A stretch of 30,314 bases of DNA from contig DASZRL010000089.1 in the NCBI GenBank assembly GCA_035549175.1, positions 1 to 30,314 on the forward strand, in the 5' to 3' direction. Below the pieces are notes generated by a model that searched no databases, was not told the DNA's origin, and was given only the letters and a program-made list of their open reading frames with translations. The position numbers and the translations under genes were made by a program. Shown piece after piece: positions 16,564-24,828 of the stretch (the first letter of the stretch is position 1; each line of letters opens with the position of its first letter). Origin of the DNA: DASTSN01 sp035549175 (GTDB taxonomy: Bacteria; Bacteroidota; Bacteroidia; Chitinophagales; Chitinophagaceae).

Positions 16564-17468
16564 TTACCTATCCCCCTTACCTGCAGAAAGGCGACCTCAT
16601 CGGGGTGGTCTGCCCGGCCGGTTTTATGCCGGTTGAAAAAGTGTCCGAATGTATACGGGTGCTGAACGAAGAGTGGGGGTTCCGCACCGTGGTAGGCAAC
16701 ACGGTAGGAAACCAGTTCAATTATTTTTCCGGTACGGATGCCGAGCGCCTGGCCGATTTTCAGCGGATGCTGGACGACGAGGAAGTCCGGGCTATCCTAT
16801 GTGCACGGGGCGGGTACGGCATCAGCCGCATTATTGATCAGCTGGATTTCAGCCGGTTCCGCAAGGCCCCCAAGTGGATCATCGGTTTCAGTGACGTTAC
16901 CGTCCTGCATTCCCATATTTATACCAATTACTATATAGCTTCCGTGCATGGCCCCATGGCCGGTGCGTTCAACGACGGGGGGTATATCACCCGGTATGTG
17001 CAGGCCCTGAAAGATGTCCTGGAAGGGAGAAAAGTCCATTACCAGGCGGATGTCCATCCCTTCAACCGCCGGGGAGAGGCGATCGGCGAACTGGTGGGGG
17101 GCAATCTGTCCCTGCTGGCTCACCTGGTCGGCACGGATTCCTCGCTCAAGACGCGGGGCCGTATCCTGGTCCTGGAGGATGTGGGCGAATACCTCTACCA
17201 TATCGACCGTATGATGCAGCAACTGAAGCGCAGCGGGAAGCTGGCCCGGCTGGCCGGGCTCCTGGTCGGAGGATTTACGGACCTGAAGGACACCGAGCGT
17301 CCTTTCGGGCAGACGGCCTACGAGATCATCCGGGATGCCGTGGCGGAGTATGACTTTCCGGTCAGCTTCGGCTTCCCTGTCAGCCACGGCCGGGACAACT
17401 ATCCGTTCAAACACGGGGTAGGGTACAAGCTCAAGGTGGGAAAGACCCGGGTTCAGCTCCAGGAGTGA
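16560..17468 (+). CDS. ldcA: Cytosolic LD-carboxypeptidase (peptidase S66)
   Basis: 302 residues with no signal peptide, so cytoplasmic. It has the same S66 motifs as its upstream neighbour: KGDLIGVVCPAGF, ILCARGGYGISRIIDQLDF, GFSD (Ser111), LEDVGEY (Glu206) and PVSHGRDN (His276), so the whole triad is present. Length is typical of stand-alone LdcA. It would cleave the L-Lys/DAP-D-Ala bond of recycled murein tetrapeptides. The ATG overlaps the preceding gene's stop by 4 bp, implying coupled translation and roughly equal expression. It is clearly a paralogue of the upstream copy. The next gene on the right is convergent, starting 28 bp away. Confidence 0.95.
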   Translation: MITYPPYLQKGDLIGVVCPAGFMPVEKVSECIRVLNEEWGFRTVVGNTVGNQFNYFSGTDAERLADFQRMLDDEEVRAILCARGGYGISRIIDQLDFSRFRKAPKWIIGFSDVTVLHSHIYTNYYIASVHGPMAGAFNDGGYITRYVQALKDVLEGRKVHYQADVHPFNRRGEAIGELVGGNLSLLAHLVGTDSSLKTRGRILVLEDVGEYLYHIDRMMQQLKRSGKLARLAGLLVGGFTDLKDTERPFGQTAYEIIRDAVAEYDFPVSFGFPVSHGRDNYPFKHGVGYKLKVGKTRVQLQE

Positions 17469-17496
17469 AACGAGTCCGAGTTCGCGGAGGCTTCTT

Positions 17497-18315
17497 TCAG
17501 CGTGCCAGCAGGGAATCGAGTTGCCGTGTCATATCCGGCCGGGAAAACAGGTCATTATGCCCTCCGCCCGGTATGGTGATAAACCGGTCTCCCGGTTTCA
17601 GGCAGGCCTGCAGCTTCCGGGCATTGTCCAATGGAATCAGCCCGTCGTCCGAGCCGTGGAAAATGGTCACGGGCGCCGAAACCCGGCGCAGAAAGGTTCC
17701 GGTCGGCAGCCGGTAATGCAGCAGCCAGTTCACCGGGTACATAAAAAAATAATGGCTTGCCAGGGAGCCCATACTGAAATAGGGGGACTCCAGGATCAGC
17801 CGACGACAGTCCCGCACGGAGGCCAGCTGGGTTGCGATGCCGGTACCGAGGGATTTGCCGTAAATCAGGATGCTGTCCCGGGAAAAGCGGCTCCTGGCGA
17901 ATTTGTAGAACTGGAGTGCCCAGTCGTACAGCGTTTGCTCGGAGCATTTGCCTGTACTTTTCCCGAAACCGGGATAATCCATCATCCATACCTCGTAGCC
18001 TTGCCGGGTAAATGCCGGGGCATAGCGGGCATACCGGCTCACGTTGTCCCGGTTTCCATGGAAATACAGGACGACGCCCCGGGCTGGTCCGACTGAACTG
18101 GGAAAGCGCACGAAGTTCAGGTTGGAGGATGCGCTGATGGGGATATTGATCTCCTGGTGGGGCTGCGGGAAAGCATAAGGCTGATCCCTGCGTACCGGCA
18201 CGGGGTGAAGGAGCAGGGCGTCCTGCAGGAAGTACAAGGCGCTGCCACCGGCCAGGTAGCAGGCCAGCAGGAGCGGAATCCACTTTTTCCAGTTTTTTTT
18301 CCAGTTTGTGTTCAT
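17497..18315 (-). CDS. Membrane-anchored alpha/beta hydrolase (ABHD13/Bem46-like), copy 1
   Basis: 272 residues. Residues 12-30 form a signal anchor (WIPLLLACYLAGGSALYFL) that follows a basic, Lys-rich start, placing the catalytic domain in the periplasm. The oxyanion region is LYFHGNRDN (83-91). MMDYPGFGKSTG precedes the nucleophile elbow GKSLG (Ser155). The acid is probably Asp224 in HGSDDGLIP and the base His253 in GGGHND, so the triad is intact. The family includes ABHD13, Bem46 and bacterial YfhR-like lipase/esterase-type enzymes; substrate unknown. The downstream paralogue lies 52 bp upstream on the same strand, so the pair is probably one transcript. Confidence 0.87.
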   Translation of the reverse strand: MNTNWKKNWKKWIPLLLACYLAGGSALYFLQDALLLHPVPVRRDQPYAFPQPHQEINIPISASSNLNFVRFPSSVGPARGVVLYFHGNRDNVSRYARYAPAFTRQGYEVWMMDYPGFGKSTGKCSEQTLYDWALQFYKFARSRFSRDSILIYGKSLGTGIATQLASVRDCRRLILESPYFSMGSLASHYFFMYPVNWLLHYRLPTGTFLRRVSAPVTIFHGSDDGLIPLDNARKLQACLKPGDRFITIPGGGHNDLFSRPDMTRQLDSLLAR

Positions 18316-18367
18316 GCCCTTCAGGTGCGTTGCCGGAATGAGCGGTCTCCAGGTACGAGGGGCCCGG

Positions 18368-19156
18368 TCATTCCCGCAGGATATCGCGGATGAAATTATG
18401 ATAATCAGGGAACATGGGCAGGTTGTTATGGCCGCCCCCGGTGATGCGGATCAGGGTGATCTGCCGCGGGGCCAGTCGCTGCAGGGCCTCGCTCTGCCGG
18501 ATCGGGATCAGCCAGTCGCGCGTGCCATGCAGGATGTAAACCGGGCAGGTGACCTGGCGGATCCATAGATCGGTGCGCAGGTGGTAGCGCAATACGAACC
18601 GGATGGGCAGCACCGGCAGGAACCGTTCCGCCACCCGGGTGAAGCTGTAGTAGGGAGCATCCAGGATCAGCATACAGGGATGGTTGTCCGCGGCCAGTTT
18701 CGTGGCAAACCCGCTGCCGATGCTGCGGCCGTAAAGGATCATATGGTCCTCGGGGTAATTTTGAATCAGCCGGCTGTACACATACTGCATATCCTGGAGC
18801 ATGTCCTTTTCGCTGCGGGGCCCCGTGCTCTTGCCAAAACCCCGGTAGTCCACCATCACCACGTCATAATTATACCGGTAAAAGTCCCGGGCATATTTGG
18901 CCCAGCCCTTGATGCTGCGGGTATTGCCGTGGAAATACAGGACGAGGCCCCGCGGCGACTCCCGGAAGAAATGCAGGCCGTGGATCCGCACCTCCTGGGT
19001 GATGTCGAAAAATAATTCCCGGAAGGGTAGGTCGTAGCGGAAGGCGAAGTCGGCACGAAGCTTTTCGGGCTGAAAGATGAAACGCTCCTGCAGCAGATAC
19101 GCCAGCGCGGTAAGCAGGAGGATCCCTCCCAGTAAATACAGGATAAAGGGTAGCAT
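18368..19156 (-). CDS. Membrane-anchored alpha/beta hydrolase (ABHD13/Bem46-like), copy 2
   Basis: 262 residues, first gene of a two-gene group. The start MLPFILYLLGGILLLTALAY is a signal anchor. Catalytic features are LYFHGNTRS (73-81), MVDYRGFGKSTG, elbow GRSIG (Ser145), HGTRDWLIP (Asp214) and GGGHNN (His243). It shares these and their spacing with the following gene, so the two are tandem duplicates that have diverged substantially outside the motifs. Substrate unknown; an acyl-ester or lipid hydrolase at the outer face of the inner membrane is a reasonable guess. Confidence 0.87.
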   Translation of the reverse strand: MLPFILYLLGGILLLTALAYLLQERFIFQPEKLRADFAFRYDLPFRELFFDITQEVRIHGLHFFRESPRGLVLYFHGNTRSIKGWAKYARDFYRYNYDVVMVDYRGFGKSTGPRSEKDMLQDMQYVYSRLIQNYPEDHMILYGRSIGSGFATKLAADNHPCMLILDAPYYSFTRVAERFLPVLPIRFVLRYHLRTDLWIRQVTCPVYILHGTRDWLIPIRQSEALQRLAPRQITLIRITGGGHNNLPMFPDYHNFIRDILRE

Positions 19157-19220
19157 GCTGGCGGGTATTGTTCAGGCGAATATAGGCGATCTTCCCAGGC
19201 TGTCCGGGCGGCTGCGGGTC

Positions 19221-21191
19221 CTAGTCCTCGATCCGTTTGAGGCGCAGGTTGGTGACCGGCGCCACGATCAGGGGGAATTTCTCGACGGTGACATTGGCAA
19301 CGTCGAGTCCGAAGCCACGCTCTTCGGACAGGCTGACCTCCTTGATCCAGAAATAGAGCTTCATGATCACCCGTTCTACGAAGGGCAGTTCGTTATCCTG
19401 GCTCAGGTATTTTTCCAGCACGATGAACTGGAAGTCTCCCACGGTGTTGCTGCTGGCCAGGCTTTCATACCGGCTGGTGATATTCACCTCTTTATTGGCC
19501 ACCAGATCCTCCACCACTTTGCGGAACATCATATTGATCCGTGGTTCGATCCGGAATCCGAGCCGGAATTCCACGCGTATGATATCATTGGGTATGATAT
19601 GATCCACCTTGTATTCACAGGTGTAGGGATCATCGAGGGTATCCACATGTACAAACCAGTAGATGTCAGCCCGTTTGGGCTTCTTGTTCAGGATGGAATA
19701 AATGATCTTGTGTTCGATTTCCTTGGGATTGTTGGCGCTGGTCAGGTAAACCAGGTGGGTGGCGTACTTGGGCACGGTGCGGTCGGCGCTCAGCTCCTGG
19801 ATCTTGGGAATGTAATGTTCCATGCGGACAAATTCCACGTACCGGTTCTTGATCTTGCGGGAACGGAACCAGACATACATGATGGCGAAAAGACCGCCGC
19901 CGACGATCAGGGTGACAAAACCACCGTGCTTGAATTTATCGAGGTTGGCGAACAAAAAGCCGAACTCTATGGTCAGGTAAACCATCAGGTACAGGTAAAT
20001 CAGGTAGGATTTGGCACGCCGGGAGACCAGGAAGTTGGCAAAGAGAATGGATGTCGCAATCATGCAAAGGGTGATCGCAAGCCCGTAGGCGGCCTCCATA
20101 TTGGAGGACTTTTTAAAGTACAGCACAATACCGGTACAACCGAAATAGAGCAGGAAGTTGACGCCGGGTATATAAAGCTGGCCCCGTTCCTCGGTCGGGT
20201 AATTGATCCGGAGCTTGGGCCAGAGGTTCAGCCGCATGGCCTCGCTGACCAGGGTGAACGAACCGCTGATCAGGGCCTGGCTGGCGATAATGGCCGCCAC
20301 CGTGGCAATGACGATCCCTACCGACTTGAACCAGACGGGCATGGTGGCGTAAAAGGTATGGAATCCCGCCTGCACGTATTCGGGCGTGATCAGGACCCCC
20401 TTGTAGTTGGCAAGCAGCATGGCTCCCTGGCCCAGGTAGTTGAGTATCAGGCAGGATTTCACGAAAATCCAGGAGATGCGGATATTGCCGCGGCCGCAAT
20501 GGCCGAGGTCCGAATAGAGGGCCTCGGCACCCGTGGTACACAGAAAAACCGCTCCCAGGATCCAGAATCCCTTCGGGTAGGTGGTCAGCAGTTCAATGGC
20601 GTAATGGGGTGAAAAGGCCTTGAAAATATACAGGTCGTCAAACAAATGCCTGATTCCCAGTACGGCCAGCATCAGGAACCAGATAGTCATCAGGGGGCCG
20701 AATAACCGGCCGATAGAGGCGGTGCCGAACTGCTGCAGAAAAAACAGGATGGTCAGGATGCCCAGGACGATATAAATGATGGTCCAGTCATCGATCGTGC
20801 CCAGGCTGGGAAGCTGACGCAAGCCTTCCACCGCTGCGGTCACGGAGATAGGCGGGGTGATCATGCCGTCGGCGATCAGGGCGGCTCCGCCGAGCATGGC
20901 CGGGATGACGAGCCACCGCTTCTGCCTGCGCACCAGGGCAAAGAGCGAAAAAATACCTCCCTCTCCCCGGTTGTCAGCCCGCAGGGTGAGGATGACATAT
21001 TTGACGGTGGTTTGCAGGGTGAGGGTCCATATGATGCAGGAAAGGCTTCCCAGGATGAGTTCATCGGTGATGACCCGACCGTTGGTAATGGCGTTCATTA
21101 CATAGAGGGGAGAGGTCCCGATATCCCCGTAAATGATGCCCAGCGCGATGATCAACCCGGCGAAGGTGACCCGATTAGTCGGTATTTTCAC
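19221..21191 (-). CDS. kup: Low-affinity potassium uptake protein Kup (KUP/HAK/KT family)
   Basis: 656 residues, starting with GTG at 21191; an in-frame TAA lies just upstream with no ATG between, and the family signature begins 20 residues in. Kup imports K+ with protons through the inner membrane. The signature GDIGTSPLY is at 22-30, followed by the conserved RADNRGEGGIFSLFALVRRQ. About twelve hydrophobic segments span residues 10-430 (among them PAMLGGAALIADGMITPP and GAVFLCTTGAEALYSDLGHCG). A cytoplasmic C-terminal domain of about 200 residues, containing KRADIYWFVHVDTLDDPYTC, follows. Length fits the family. A good promoter lies 59-66 bp upstream of the start. No c-di-AMP riboswitch was recognised in the leader. 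Confidence 0.97.
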   Translation of the reverse strand: MKIPTNRVTFAGLIIALGIIYGDIGTSPLYVMNAITNGRVITDELILGSLSCIIWTLTLQTTVKYVILTLRADNRGEGGIFSLFALVRRQKRWLVIPAMLGGAALIADGMITPPISVTAAVEGLRQLPSLGTIDDWTIIYIVLGILTILFFLQQFGTASIGRLFGPLMTIWFLMLAVLGIRHLFDDLYIFKAFSPHYAIELLTTYPKGFWILGAVFLCTTGAEALYSDLGHCGRGNIRISWIFVKSCLILNYLGQGAMLLANYKGVLITPEYVQAGFHTFYATMPVWFKSVGIVIATVAAIIASQALISGSFTLVSEAMRLNLWPKLRINYPTEERGQLYIPGVNFLLYFGCTGIVLYFKKSSNMEAAYGLAITLCMIATSILFANFLVSRRAKSYLIYLYLMVYLTIEFGFLFANLDKFKHGGFVTLIVGGGLFAIMYVWFRSRKIKNRYVEFVRMEHYIPKIQELSADRTVPKYATHLVYLTSANNPKEIEHKIIYSILNKKPKRADIYWFVHVDTLDDPYTCEYKVDHIIPNDIIRVEFRLGFRIEPRINMMFRKVVEDLVANKEVNITSRYESLASSNTVGDFQFIVLEKYLSQDNELPFVERVIMKLYFWIKEVSLSEERGFGLDVANVTVEKFPLIVAPVTNLRLKRIED

Positions 21192-21249
21192 TGTGTGAGG
21201 TTATGATTTGGCTCCGGTACAGGATTTAGGCCTGCGCAGCAATAAGGCG

Positions 21250-21282
21250 CAAAGTTATAGGCAAAAATCAATTCCCGGCAAG
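21250..21282 (-). promoter_or_regulatory. Promoter of kup (Bacteroidota type)
   Basis: Minus strand: CTTG (21282-21279), 21-bp spacer, TAACTTTG (21257-21250). The -7 element is a full TAnnTTTG match and the -33 is three of four. Transcription would start near 21243, giving a leader of about 50 nt to the GTG start. Confidence 0.5.
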
Positions 21283-21308
21283 TTCCCCAAAAGGACCCGG
21301 TCCGGCCG

Positions 21309-21338
21309 GGCCGGCATGCAACCGGCCGCCCGCTTTTT
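21309..21338 (+). other. GC-rich hairpin followed by T5 between divergent promoters
   Basis: GGCCGG (21309-21314), a 7-nt loop, CCGGCC (21322-21327), then GCCCGC and TTTTT (21334-21338). It has the form of a short intrinsic terminator on the plus strand, but it lies between the divergent promoters of kup and the next gene, where no plus-strand transcript is known to arrive. Confidence 0.35.
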
Positions 21339-21379
21339 CCGTTTATAGGGTAAACCCGGGGGCCCGAATTAAGGAAATA

Positions 21380-21413
21380 TTTGGAAGAATATTGGGGGCA
21401 ACCTGTAATTTTA
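21380..21413 (+). promoter_or_regulatory. Candidate promoter of the secreted protein gene at 21436
   Basis: TTTG (21380-21383), a 22-bp spacer, then TAATTTTA (21406-21413), which matches TAnnTTTG except at the last base. Transcription would begin near 21418, after the ATG at 21415. This favours the in-frame ATG at 21436 as the true start. Confidence 0.4.
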
Positions 21414-21435
21414 AATGACAAAAAATCAATACCAT

Positions 21436-22956
21436 ATGTTACACGGTATCAGGAACTGTGCTGTAGTGGTCCTCCTGCTCGTGGCGGCTGCCGGGCAGGG
21501 ACAGAAGATCGTTTATTCCGAACCCGAGAAGGACGACACCCGCCGCCTGAATTTCGAGATTATCGGCAAGTTCGGCAGTAATGTCCTCATTTATAAAAAT
21601 GTCCACAACCGGGGATATATGTGCCTGTACGACAATGACATGAAACAGACCGGCAAGGTGGAGATGGAGTACCTGCCCTCGGAGCGGCTGATCAACGTGG
21701 ATTTCTTCCCCTATGCGGACTATACCTATGTCCTCTATGAGTATCAGAAGAAAAACGTGGTGTACTGCATGGCGGCCAAGGTGGACGGCGAAGGCAAGCT
21801 GGCCGGCGAGGTCCAGCAGCTGGATTCCACCCATATCGGCTTTGCCGTAAATAACAAGATTTATTCCGCCGTAGTCAGCGAGGACCGGGAGCGGATCGAC
21901 CTGTTTAAAATCAACAGCCGCAACAAGGATAACTATGTGCTGACCACCCTGCTGTTCAACCGTAACCTGGACCTGCTGCATCGTTCGGTCGTGAATATTC
22001 CCATGGAGATCCGCAACGAATACCTGGATGAATTCCATGTCGATAATGACGGGGACCTGGTATTTACCAAGTTCCAGCGCAGCGGCAGCGACAATATAAC
22101 CAGCGCGTCCCTGATGATCCAGCGCGCCGGCGTGGATTCCCTGGTCCAGAACCGGCTGGATATCGATAAGACCCTGCTGGATGAGATTCATGTCAAGATC
22201 GATAATGTCAACAAGCATTATTTCCTGGTGTCCTTCTTCTACCAGCAGCGTCGCGGCAATATCGACGGGCTGTACTTCTATGTCTGGGACAAGCAGGCAG
22301 GCCAGGGCATCATGGAGAATACCGTCACCTTTGGCGATGAACTGCGCAAGGAGGCCAAGGGGGAATCCAATACCCACGCCGCCTTTAATGATTATTTCAT
22401 CCGCAACATCATCCTGAAACGGGATGGCGGATTTATCATCGGCAGCGAGGCTTATTATACCACGTCGCGTTACAACTCCTGGAACCGGTGGGATTACCTG
22501 TATGGCAACCCGTTCATGACACCCTACGACTACTATTATTATTCTCCGTACATGTGGCGGTACGGCTATCCCTATTACAACAGCAACCAGGCGGTCCGGT
22601 ATCATGCCGATAACGTGGTGCTGCTGTCCTTCAGCAATACCGGGAAGCTGGAATGGAGCAACGTGATTGCCAAGGAGCAGTTCGACGACGAGGGAGATGC
22701 CCGCGTATCCTACCAGATTATGAATACCGGGGGTCAGGTCCACCTGTTGTTCAACCAGCAGGAACGCCGGATCCTGCTGCTGAACGACTATGCGCTGTCC
22801 CCCGACGGCCAGGTCACCCGCAATCCGACCCTGCGGGGCCTGGATAAAGGCTATGAATTCATGGCGCGGTATGGCAAGCAGGTAAGTGCAAAACAAATTA
22901 TCATACCCTGTTTCTACCGGAATTATATTTGTTTCGCCAAAGTGGACTATAACTAA
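21436..22956 (+). CDS. Secreted protein of unknown function, tyrosine-rich C-terminal segment
   Basis: 506 residues from the ATG at 21436 (an upstream in-frame ATG at 21415 lies before the expected transcript start). A signal peptide (NCAVVVLLLVAAAGQG) precedes the mature protein. I recognise no domain. Repeated blocks of beta-strand character with a turn (e.g. YVLYEYQKKNVVYCMAAKVD, DLVFTKFQRSGSD, NVVLLSFSNTGKLEWSNVIA) suggest a beta-propeller-like or multi-sheet fold. A remarkable aromatic stretch lies at nt 22470-22605 (DYYYYSPYMWRYGYPYYN within it). Similar proteins are, as I recall, annotated hypothetical in Chitinophagaceae. It precedes a membrane protein gene by 17 bp on the same strand, probably one transcript. 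Whether it is periplasmic, surface-exposed or released is not visible. Confidence 0.75.
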   Translation: MLHGIRNCAVVVLLLVAAAGQGQKIVYSEPEKDDTRRLNFEIIGKFGSNVLIYKNVHNRGYMCLYDNDMKQTGKVEMEYLPSERLINVDFFPYADYTYVLYEYQKKNVVYCMAAKVDGEGKLAGEVQQLDSTHIGFAVNNKIYSAVVSEDRERIDLFKINSRNKDNYVLTTLLFNRNLDLLHRSVVNIPMEIRNEYLDEFHVDNDGDLVFTKFQRSGSDNITSASLMIQRAGVDSLVQNRLDIDKTLLDEIHVKIDNVNKHYFLVSFFYQQRRGNIDGLYFYVWDKQAGQGIMENTVTFGDELRKEAKGESNTHAAFNDYFIRNIILKRDGGFIIGSEAYYTTSRYNSWNRWDYLYGNPFMTPYDYYYYSPYMWRYGYPYYNSNQAVRYHADNVVLLSFSNTGKLEWSNVIAKEQFDDEGDARVSYQIMNTGGQVHLLFNQQERRILLLNDYALSPDGQVTRNPTLRGLDKGYEFMARYGKQVSAKQIIIPCFYRNYICFAKVDYN

Positions 22957-22973
22957 AACCTGGCTGCCAACCT

Positions 22974-23963
22974 GTGATCGGGGTATTCAAACAAAAGACA
23001 CCGGCTAACATCCTGCTGTTACTGCTGTTCGGGCTGCTGATCAAGATCCCGATGTTCCTGCATCCCCATGTCCCGGCCGCGGTCCCCAAGGACGGACTTT
23101 TGTTCCACTGGCTGCTGGGGCAGCTACAACCCGCCGGTAACTCCGCCCCGGTCCTGTATGCCCTGCTGGCCTTCCTGCTGCTGTATACCCAGGCCGTATC
23201 GCTCAACAGCCTGATCAACCGCAACCGCATGACCCAGCGGCTCACCTATTTTCCGGGCATGGCCTACCTGCTGGTAACCTCCCTGGTGCCCGAATGGAAC
23301 CATTTTTCGGCTCCCATGGTGGTGAACAGCCTGCTGATCCTGGTGCTGTCCTGGCTGTTCAGGACATATAACCAGCCGCGTGCCAAGGGCATTATCTTCA
23401 ACGTCGGCCTGGCCATCGGGGTCATGTCATTCCTGTACTTTCCCAGCCTGGTTTTCATGATCTGGGCCATTTTCGCCCTGATGCTCCTGCGGCCCTTCCG
23501 GATCAATGAGTGGCTGCTTTGCCTGCTGGGCATCACGGCTCCCTATTACTTCTATGTCATCTACCTGGTGCTGACCGACCAATGGAGTCTGCAGAAAATC
23601 GTACCGGGCATCAGTATCCAGGTACCCCGGCTCACCCAGTCCATCTGGCTGGCAGCCAGTGCGTTTTTCCTCTGCGTGCCCTTCCTGATGGGAGGGTATT
23701 ACGTCCAGGATAACCTGCGGCGGATGCTGATCCAGGTACGCAAAGGCTGGAGCCTGATCCTGCTGTATCTGCTGGCAGGCATCCTGATCCCGTTTCTCAA
23801 CACCACCCATTCCTTTGAAAACTGGATCATCGTGGCGGTTCCCTTTGCCGCTTTTCATGCCGCCGCCTACCTCTACCCGTCCCGGCTGCTCTATTCCCGG
23901 ATCCTGTTCTGGAGCATGACCCTGTTCATCCTGGCCTACCAGTACTACGGCCCCGGTTGGTAA
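22974..23963 (+). CDS. Polytopic inner-membrane protein, DUF6427-like
   Basis: 329 residues with a GTG start (22974); the nearest upstream in-frame codon block ends in a TAA, and no ATG is nearer. About eight to nine hydrophobic segments cover nearly the full length, e.g. ILLLLLFGLLIKIPMFL, VLYALLAFLLLYTQAV, VVNSLLILVLSWLF, FLYFPSLVFMIWAIFALMLL and FWSMTLFILAYQYYG. The opening (MIGVFKQKTPANILLLLL) and the central FRINEWLLCLLGITAPYYFY match my memory of the Bacteroidota DUF6427 family, which is of unknown function and often sits near purine genes. Here purQ follows after 59 bp with its own promoter. The gene begins 17 bp after the secreted protein gene. Confidence 0.72.
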   Translation: MIGVFKQKTPANILLLLLFGLLIKIPMFLHPHVPAAVPKDGLLFHWLLGQLQPAGNSAPVLYALLAFLLLYTQAVSLNSLINRNRMTQRLTYFPGMAYLLVTSLVPEWNHFSAPMVVNSLLILVLSWLFRTYNQPRAKGIIFNVGLAIGVMSFLYFPSLVFMIWAIFALMLLRPFRINEWLLCLLGITAPYYFYVIYLVLTDQWSLQKIVPGISIQVPRLTQSIWLAASAFFLCVPFLMGGYYVQDNLRRMLIQVRKGWSLILLYLLAGILIPFLNTTHSFENWIIVAVPFAAFHAAAYLYPSRLLYSRILFWSMTLFILAYQYYGPGW

Positions 23964-23992
23964 AATCCCGCCCGGGTAAGCCATCCTTCCGT

Positions 23993-24000
23993 TATCTTTG
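23993..24000 (+). promoter_or_regulatory. -7 element of the purQ promoter
   Basis: TATCTTTG is a full TAnnTTTG match, 22 bp before the purQ ATG at 24023. No good TTTG lies at the expected -33 distance; the region is GC-rich. The position supports the short purQ start. Confidence 0.5.
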
Positions 24001-24022
24001 TGCCTTCAACAAGCCTCACTGT

Positions 24023-24697
24023 ATGAAATTCGGAGTGGTAGTATTCCCCGGATCAAATTGTGACCGGGACATGTATGATGCCCTGGCCGATGACCTGAAC
24101 CAGGAAGTCATCATGCTCTGGCATAAGGACCGCGACCTGAGCATGTTTTCCACCGAGGATTGCATCATTCTTCCCGGCGGGTTTTCCTACGGGGATTACC
24201 TGCGCTGCGGAGCCATTGCCCGGTTCAGCCCCATGATGCAGAGTGTTTCGGCCTTTGCCGCCCGCGGCGGCAAGGTTTTCGGCGTCTGCAACGGATTCCA
24301 GATCCTGTGTGAGTCCCGGCTGCTTCCCGGGGTGTTGCTGCGCAATGCCAACCAGCAGTACATCTGCCGTAACGTCTTTATCACTCCGGGGGATGAAACC
24401 GTGCTGAAGATCCCCATTGCCCACGGGGAAGGCCGTTATTTTGCCGACGAGGCCACCCTGGACCAACTGGAGGCCAATGACCAGGTGCTCTTCCGCTACT
24501 GTGACCCGCAGGGACGCATTACCCGGGACGCCAACCCCAATGGTTCCCTGCGCAATATCGCCGGGATCTGCAACACCAACCGCAATGTCATCGGCATGAT
24601 GCCGCACCCCGAACGGGCCTGTTCTGCGGCCCTGGGTAACCAGGACGGGGTGTCCATTATGAAATCCTTGCTGTTTAGCAGCCAACTGGTTGGATGA
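24023..24697 (+). CDS. purQ: Phosphoribosylformylglycinamidine synthase, glutaminase subunit PurQ
   Basis: 224 residues from the ATG at 24023 (MKFGVVVFPGSNCDRD), chosen over an in-frame TTG at 23957 because the family starts here and the -7 promoter element lies between. PurQ is the class I glutaminase that releases ammonia for PurL to make FGAM in purine synthesis. The nucleophile is Cys89 in GVCNGFQIL; the His195-Pro-Glu197 pair is in MMPHPERAC, completing the triad. PGGFSYGDYLRCGAIA is also diagnostic. The length indicates a separate small subunit (PurQ/PurL/PurS type) rather than the fused proteobacterial PurL. No purL or purS is in the window, so they are encoded elsewhere. Confidence 0.97.
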   Translation: MKFGVVVFPGSNCDRDMYDALADDLNQEVIMLWHKDRDLSMFSTEDCIILPGGFSYGDYLRCGAIARFSPMMQSVSAFAARGGKVFGVCNGFQILCESRLLPGVLLRNANQQYICRNVFITPGDETVLKIPIAHGEGRYFADEATLDQLEANDQVLFRYCDPQGRITRDANPNGSLRNIAGICNTNRNVIGMMPHPERACSAALGNQDGVSIMKSLLFSSQLVG

Positions 24698-24828
24698 TTT
24701 CAGCATCTACAGGTGGATGATCCTCCGGCCGGCCTGGTGCACCGGGGAGATGGGGACCTTGCTGAATCAATTTTAACAGCCGGAATGGAATCCAAGCAGG
24801 ATATTTGTATTCTGGATAAAAGAAACAT

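Noticed and set aside
19077..20612. A 511-codon open frame antisense to kup
   Set aside because: It is a mirror of a high-confidence transporter; its translation shows no motif or signal peptide and crosses the hydrolase/kup boundary.
21439..22896. A 485-codon open frame antisense to the secreted protein gene
   Set aside because: The plus-strand frame has a signal peptide, promoter and following operon partner; the antisense one is a Val/Ile/Gln-rich mirror product with no upstream signals.
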